The position numbers and the translations under genes are program-made. The notes below the pieces were generated by a model. It worked only from the letters and a program-made list of their open reading frames with translations, was not told the origin of the DNA and did not search any database. Below, piece after piece: positions 59,108 through 64,000 of a stretch of 64,000 bases of DNA (its first letter is position 1; every line of letters begins with the position of its first letter). This DNA comes from Paraphoma chrysanthemicola (taxonomy: Eukaryota; Ascomycota; Dothideomycetes; Pleosporales; Phaeosphaeriaceae). The stretch is taken from NCBI GenBank assembly GCA_020744225.1, contig JAGMWG010000002.1:2170001-2234000 (forward strand). Reading direction: 5' to 3'.

Positions 59108-60228
59108 TCAAAACCCAGCAATATACCGATGCTCACTTGTAACCTCCGTTACCTCAAACTTATCCCCAACCTTGATCTTACCCCCTTCCCGCGGCACACA
59201 CAACATCCCGTAACACGGCTTATACGTAATACCCTCGTCAATCCGCCGATATTTCATCAACGTATCCCACGGCTGACGCTTATGTTCCTCCGCGGTCTCC
59301 GGATCAACATTCGGCACACGACACCGCGCACAGCGCTGCGTGATATCGAACACCAACGGTTTCCCACCATGGGGACCTTTTGGACTAACACGTAGCGTTT
59401 TCCAGCGATCTTCGTCCCAGGGCGCGGACGGGTCTCCCTTGACGAGAATGTTTGGTCTGAAGCGTCGGACGTCGATGGTCAAGTTATCTGAGGCCTTGAG
59501 GCGCGTGTTGAGTTCGGCGATGGAACTCTCACTGCCGACGAGGAGCGGCATGAGGTCAGGGAAACAGGTTGATGCATCGCGGCCGAGGATCTCCGGCGCA
59601 CCGTTGGAGCGGAGTGGGCGTGGTTCGTCGTATTGTGCGGCTTTATACACGAGGCGCACTTCTTTGCCGAAGAAGGCGTTGAATGGGGCTGTGAGACTGG
59701 TGGAATAGACGCGTGCGGGCGTAAGCTGGTTCCAGATCTTGGCGTCGTGTTTGGTCGTGTGTTCATTGAGCCATGCTTCGGAGGGGTGTGCGGGGATGGA
59801 GAATTCGAGTTTCTCGTCAATTGAATCCGGAGCGGGAGCGGTGATGGTGAGAGTGTCGGTCTGGGCGTCGTAGGATGGACGTATCAAGGTCATTTTGGCA
59901 AAGTTTCGGATGGTAAGAAACTCGTGGTTTGGGTAGGTTACCCACATCCATTGGCGGTCTGATGATGTTAGTTGTGCTGAATGTTTTCGTTGTGAAGCAA
60001 CGCACCGAGATCAAGGCCAGTTGGCAAGAGCTTCGCTGATTGGACCGATATTCCATGGCACGACTTGATCGGGTGTATGTATAGAGCGGTGATCTCTGTT
60101 GGCTCTGGCAGCGGTCCGGCCGAACTCTTCTTTGGTTTCCGTGTGAAGTAGATATATGTGAGGACTGGCACCAAGAAAGCCGACGCGATGATAGCTGCTT
60201 GGCTGGTACTCGAGAGTGCGGGCGCCAT
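59108..60228 (-). CDS. MOSC domain protein, mARC-like
   Basis: Molybdenum cofactor-dependent reductase-like protein, related to mitochondrial amidoxime reducing component. Two exons, 60228..60006 and 59958..59108, 357 residues; 47-nt intron GTGCGT...TCAG joins LPTGLDL to DRQWMWVTYP. A hydrophobic N-terminal helix (about residues 10-27, QAAIIASAFLVPVLTYIYF) followed by Lys/Arg suggests a membrane anchor like that of mARC on the mitochondrial outer membrane. The MOSC_N barrel begins at ITALYIHPIKSCHG; the MOSC core contains DVRRFRPNILV and ITQRCARCRVPNVDPETA, the Cys region that in mARC ligates molybdenum, then WDTLMKYRR. The C-terminal close is IKVGDKFEVTE. Function as a reductase is inferred from the family. 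Confidence 0.9.
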
Positions 60229-60657
60229 CTTGACTATTTTTTTGTGCCAGACTATGTTCCAAGTGTGATCCTTGGAGAATTGACTCGATCCGCATGAGAG
60301 GACTTTCGCGCGTGGTGATGTTCACAAGCTGTGAACAGTCGAATCTTTTTCTGACTCTTGACAACGCAGCTAACCCTATTTCGTCCAAAAGGCGTGCCTT
60401 AACAATCCTTCGAGTCTAGATCATGCCAACATGCATAATTCCCATCCTAAGTCGTACATCGGAAATTTATAATCGGATGCGGGTGATGACGCAACGCGGG
60501 GAAGGAGCTTTGCGCGTGCCCTAGCGCGAACGCGGAGCAAACCTCGGCGGCGACGATCCTCCATGACAACGACACATCCAAGTCGCAGGCTGCATTGTCC
60601 TTGATGGGGACCTATAGTCCACGAGGCCGTGTCGATACATGGTCTTTAAATTGACCA
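60229..60657. other. Intergenic, 0.43 kb
   Basis: Promoter side of the MOSC gene and 3' flank of the next minus-strand frame. Nothing else visible. Confidence 0.45.
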
Positions 60658-61242
60658 TCATCTCTCCGATTCCCTGCACCCAAGGTCATTGCTTTTCCTT
60701 CGCTCGCGTCTCCTCCGTTCCCTATCCGCTTTCCTTCTCAATTCAATCGCTCTTAATTCTTCTTCCATCTTCTTTGCCATGGCAGTGTTTATTTCTGCAC
60801 ATATGGTGCCCTCTTGTATCTTCCCTTTGCTCTCCCTCATTCTCTTTCCTGCGCTGGGAGGATCACAAATCTTCCGCTCCGATCCAGCATTCTTCAAATT
60901 TATCCTCAGCTTGTCTCTGCTCTGCTGAAGCACGCTCGTTCTGTCTTTTTCAACCCATGTCGTATGGGGAGTCGTGTCTTGATACTGCGCTGCCTGTAGT
61001 TTGCACACTTGGAGTCTCTGGGCCAATACGAAGCCATTCTTGTCGGCCTCTGGAATTGCCATGCTGAGATCTAGATTGAGGCCGCACAAGCCCTTTCCTG
61101 CATGCCGATATGTGTTGGGCATATACCGTGCGTACAGAATTCGGTGCCAGAGTACGGCGGCAGGCGACATATTTATTCTTGTAGGCCGGTTCCGAAGTGG
61201 AGTGCCAATCGTCGTCGAGGGGTTTGAGGCTTCCACGGCCAT
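60658..61242 (-). CDS. Hypothetical basic protein
   Basis: Single open frame of 194 residues from the first ATG (61242); the frame extends five codons further upstream without ATG. The C-terminal third is a highly charged helix rich in Arg, Lys and Glu (MAKKMEEELRAIELRRKADR and following), likely a coiled coil or nuclear localisation region. The N-terminal part contains Asn/Pro/Thr-rich segments and no recognised domain. No signal peptide. I do not recognise the family, and codon-level evidence is limited; it could be the last exon of a longer gene or a chance frame. It lies in tandem with the hypothetical gene at 61755-62658. Confidence 0.38.
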   Translation of the reverse strand: MAVEASNPSTTIGTPLRNRPTRINMSPAAVLWHRILYARYMPNTYRHAGKGLCGLNLDLSMAIPEADKNGFVLAQRLQVCKLQAAQYQDTTPHTTWVEKDRTSVLQQSRDKLRINLKNAGSERKICDPPSAGKRMRESKGKIQEGTICAEINTAMAKKMEEELRAIELRRKADRERRRRERRKSNDLGCRESER

Positions 61243-61754
61243 TGGGAGATTCTGCAATCAATTGAGAAAGGCAAATCAGAAAGAGTTCTGAGAACAAGAC
61301 TTCTGAGTACAGGAAGACATTAAAGGTTGCGGTGGCTTAAAGGCCAGATATTGTCATCGGACCCTGCGCAGGTCGTGCTAAGAAGACCGGTACCATGGAT
61401 AGACATATCCCACTCTGCACACACACGCAAATATCGTTCACCGAAAATAGTGCTGGACCGCCCGCTGCATGGAACATCGCAAATCTTTTCAGTGTGATGA
61501 GCTCATTCGGGCGATCTCACATGTACAATTACTAGCAGCCGATCCCTACCTGGGTATCATTTGCACGTACTATAGGACCCGATTTGGGAAAGGACCGTAA
61601 GCATCTGCGCGACGAGAGTACTGTCTGTTCACGCCTTCAGCACATTCCAGCTGCCCAAGCACTCGTCGTTCTGCCCGCCTATATCTCGGGCTTTCAGTCA
61701 TGGTCACGGCGCCCACCATGTCTTCTCGCAATCCTGCTGATGTCCTCCACGAAT
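61243..61754. other. Intergenic, 0.5 kb
   Basis: A second minus-strand frame (61570-61812) overlaps the end of the upstream gene in another phase and reads protein-like for about 60 codons, but I cannot connect it by splicing. Otherwise nothing supported. Confidence 0.35.
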
Positions 61755-62658
61755 TTAGTAGGGACTCGACATCTTCGACTTTGCGATGGTCGATCGTAGC
61801 CGTGCAATGCACTCTCGCAAATCGGCACTCAGCTTCTCAAGCCCTATTGCCGCTTTCTCGATTGCTCCCAGCTCCATATCAGTCCGGCCTTCTGCCTCCT
61901 CCACCCATGACGTTAGATCGCGGGAGTCTCCCAAAGACTTCAGACTGTTCCCGAAGAACTTCAGCTCTTGGTTGATCAAGATTTTTGCTGTGTCAAGGGC
62001 TTTGCTAGTCGGTTTCTACTCAGTAGCTTCTTTTGCTTTTCCGTATTGCTGTCCTCGCTGCGCCTGCTCGTGTTCGTTGCGATTGCTTCTATACGGTCGC
62101 GTGGGGTCATGCATGGGCGTTTGCGAAAACAACGCGTGCTCTGCTACTAGTATTAGCCTCTTGCAAGTAGCATTCATTCATCAACATACCGTCTGGCGCT
62201 GGTTGTGGTATCATGGGCACTAATTCAGGGCGTGGCTCTAGTGGAGGCAAAATGGGGCGCACAGCTCCTCGCGAAATGGTTGGTTGCATCTGACGCAAAT
62301 GCTCTACAAATTCTCGTACCTCCGCATCGGTCATGATCGCTTCAGTTTTGATTGTGCCATTCGGATGGAAGTTGAGCGGCCAACGATAATGATATTCTTT
62401 ACTGACCGGTGGACGTGGAAAGACTGTGAGGATTTGCCAAATGGTCGATTGATCGTATACAACGTAACGAGGAAGTACATCGAACCGCATCGGTTCTTCG
62501 CAGCCAGCGCCGACGTCCCAAAAGCTAAAGAATGGCCATGTTTCTGGTTTGCTATGAGAGTACTCGGAATTTTCTCGGAGGATATTGCGCCAAAGGACCT
62601 CCTCGTTCAAAGTAAAATTTCCTTTGGAGATTGGAAGAAGCTTAGACGAGACTGGCAT
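61755..62658 (-). CDS. Hypothetical protein, three exons
   Basis: Proposed exons 62658..62190, 62140..62095 and 62004..61755, 254 residues. The first intron (49 nt, GTATGT...GCAG with a GCTAATAC branch site) is convincing. The second (90 nt, GTATAG...CTAG) is uncertain: sequence on either side of a TAG is in one frame and protein-like, so an intron removing it is needed. The N-terminal 150 residues contain aromatic-rich conserved-looking blocks (VLWRNILREN, TWPFFSFWDVGAG, EYHYRWPLNFHPNGTI); the C-terminal part is a long amphipathic helix (LINQELKFFGNSLKSLGDS to LSADLRECIARLRSTIAK). No domain recognised and no signal peptide. Confidence 0.5.
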
Positions 62659-64000
62659 CTCGAATGGAGGTAATGATACGTCGTGATAGCGTTTCAGAAG
62701 CGATCGGGTCTGGACTGTTGAGAAATGTTGTAGTGTGGTGGTAATGTAATGGCTACGGGGCCTGGGGTGTGGGCGTCGTGTACTTGCATTTGGACAAGTT
62801 AAGGCAGTGACATGGTGCGCAGATCGCTCTTACTCACGATACACTCCCACTGAATGTGTTAGGTTATTGCTAACGAGTGTACAGAGTCCGGCTTTCAAAG
62901 GCTTCTTCTGGCCGGAAGGTTTGCGAAGCAAGCAACTAAGTTCATGCAAATGCAACACCCTCCAGATCAGGATACCGCCTCACCTCTTTCCATGCAGGCA
63001 CAAGTCGCCACATCCAGCCTTTCTCTTCCGTCTCTCGCCAGAGTTTCCTCATCTCAACTCGTTTTGAGATCCACACATCTGCTCACTCAATTCAGAAGCC
63101 TCTTTCCGTGTCTCTCATCCTTCACTACGCTCACCATATGTCTCGGCAAGCCACCGCGACACTCTTTGTAATGCTTCTTTCCCTTGATATTGGAACGTAT
63201 GCCACTTCGCTCTCCATCACATCGAAGTGGTACTGGTGTACAGCATAGAGAGCTTCACCATGACCGACCCTACCTTGTTCACCTCGGTGTGTGCCGGTGT
63301 GCAGCACCACCGATAGGCACCCGCCACCGTTTGCAGCGACAGCACGCAGCTGCGGTTGCACACCGCATCACACAGTCAAACCGCGCCTTCACCTGCGCTC
63401 ACGCCTACGTCATGCGCAACTCACCACACTTTCCACCTATATATACACAAAATCATATCTTTCTCTCATAACAGACGCACACCAGTAGCGAACAATGTCT
63501 GGTCTAGCATCGTATCGGTCGGGCTTTCGGGCGTGACGGCCTTCCGCGGTGAGTTGGTTAAACGTTTAGACTAGATATTGGGAGTGCCTGGGAGGGCGTC
63601 TGTTCGATTTTTGTTTTGTTCCATCGCCGGTAGTGGTAATATATTTTTGCTTTGGACGGGATGAATGGGGTGGGTGGTTGGTCGTTCGTTGTTGCTTGTG
63701 GTGAGAGTGACGGGCAAGAAGTAGGTAGGCAGTCACGAACAGAAACCGAGATAATTGTGCATAAAATGCTCTGCGGATCTACTCCACATGATACAGATGA
63801 TTGCAGAGAAGACGAGTCCCGCAACTAAAAAGTGCTAACGCGACGATTGCCGGAGTGACCCCAAGCTACTGGAGGAGTGGAAACGATGGCATGTCCGTCC
63901 ATCAGTATCGCAGCCACCTCTCCTCGATCTGCCTCTCACGCCAGATCTTATTCCAAGCATACCCAAGGACCAGCTAAAGTTATACCTCAACCATTGACCC
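62659..64000. other. Right-hand edge, unresolved
   Basis: No confident gene. A TATATATA run at 63438-63445 stands about 50 bp before an ATG at 63495, but that frame stops after 13 codons. A GTGAGT donor-like site is at 63549. A protein-like segment of about 45 codons ends at the TGA at 63995-63997. These may be parts of a plus-strand gene with an intron, which I could not assemble. Confidence 0.3.

Noticed and set aside
63495..63536. ATG 50 bp after a TATA-like run near the right edge
   Set aside because: The frame stops after 13 codons and is not compatible with the GTGAGT donor at 63549.
1..64000. tRNA, rRNA, CRISPR and transposon searches by eye
   Set aside because: No GGTTCGA-type T-arm with matching stems, no repeat-spacer pattern and no transposase, reverse transcriptase or terminal repeats were seen; absence is not proven without computation.

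Overview
The window reads as nuclear DNA of a filamentous ascomycete (Pezizomycotina; a dothideomycete is my best guess, from overall gene character only). Evidence: genes lie on both strands without operons, coding runs are interrupted by short GT-AG introns (mostly 46-65 nt, some 90-175 nt) with CTAAC/CTGAC-type branch sites, and the gene set is typically fungal (HET-domain protein, NACHT-TPR protein, DLT1, fungal C2H2 factor, secreted CE16 esterase, class II aldolase).

Layout. 0-16 kb: 3' part of VPS13 (lipid transfer, cut by the left edge), a small coiled-coil protein, a small RING protein, DLT1, TATA-binding protein (minus strand) behind a long GC-rich upstream region, and a membrane-anchored histidine phosphatase (minus). 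16-27 kb: a HET-domain protein, peroxisomal 3-ketoacyl-CoA thiolase with a readable PTS2, a WBP2-like GRAM/PPxY protein, a second and unrelated histidine phosphatase, and a class II aldolase/adducin protein. 27-31.6 kb: a gene-empty stretch of about 4.8 kb. 31.6-38.9 kb: one very large NACHT-TPR (NLR-like) gene of five or six exons. 39-52 kb: dense housekeeping block: CE16/GDSL esterase, an Osh3-type oxysterol-binding protein (GOLD-PH-FFAT-ORD), RTF1 of the Paf1 complex, COQ7 of ubiquinone synthesis and the replication checkpoint mediator MRC1. 52-55 kb: second gene-poor stretch. 55-64 kb: C2H2 zinc-finger factor, an intronless GH43 without signal peptide, a MOSC (mARC-like) protein, two unrecognised genes, and an unresolved right edge.

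The genes do not form a pathway cluster. Functional links are loose: VPS13 and the Osh3-type protein both serve lipid transfer at membrane contacts; TBP, RTF1 and the zinc-finger factor act in transcription; the HET and NACHT-TPR genes belong to families used in fungal non-self recognition and sit 13 kb apart, flanking the gene-empty stretch. RTF1 and COQ7 share a 332-bp divergent promoter. Several pairs converge with short gaps (HET/thiolase 113 bp, COQ7/MRC1 176 bp, GH43/MOSC 96 bp).

Splice sites were assigned by eye from frame continuity, GT-AG borders and family conservation; no database search was run. I found no convincing transposon, tRNA, rRNA or CRISPR in the window. The most interesting items are the NACHT-TPR gene with its tiny deduced first exon, the Osh3-type protein's altered ORP signature plus FFAT motif, the PTS2 and CCTCGG element of the thiolase, and the bacterial-looking cytosolic GH43.
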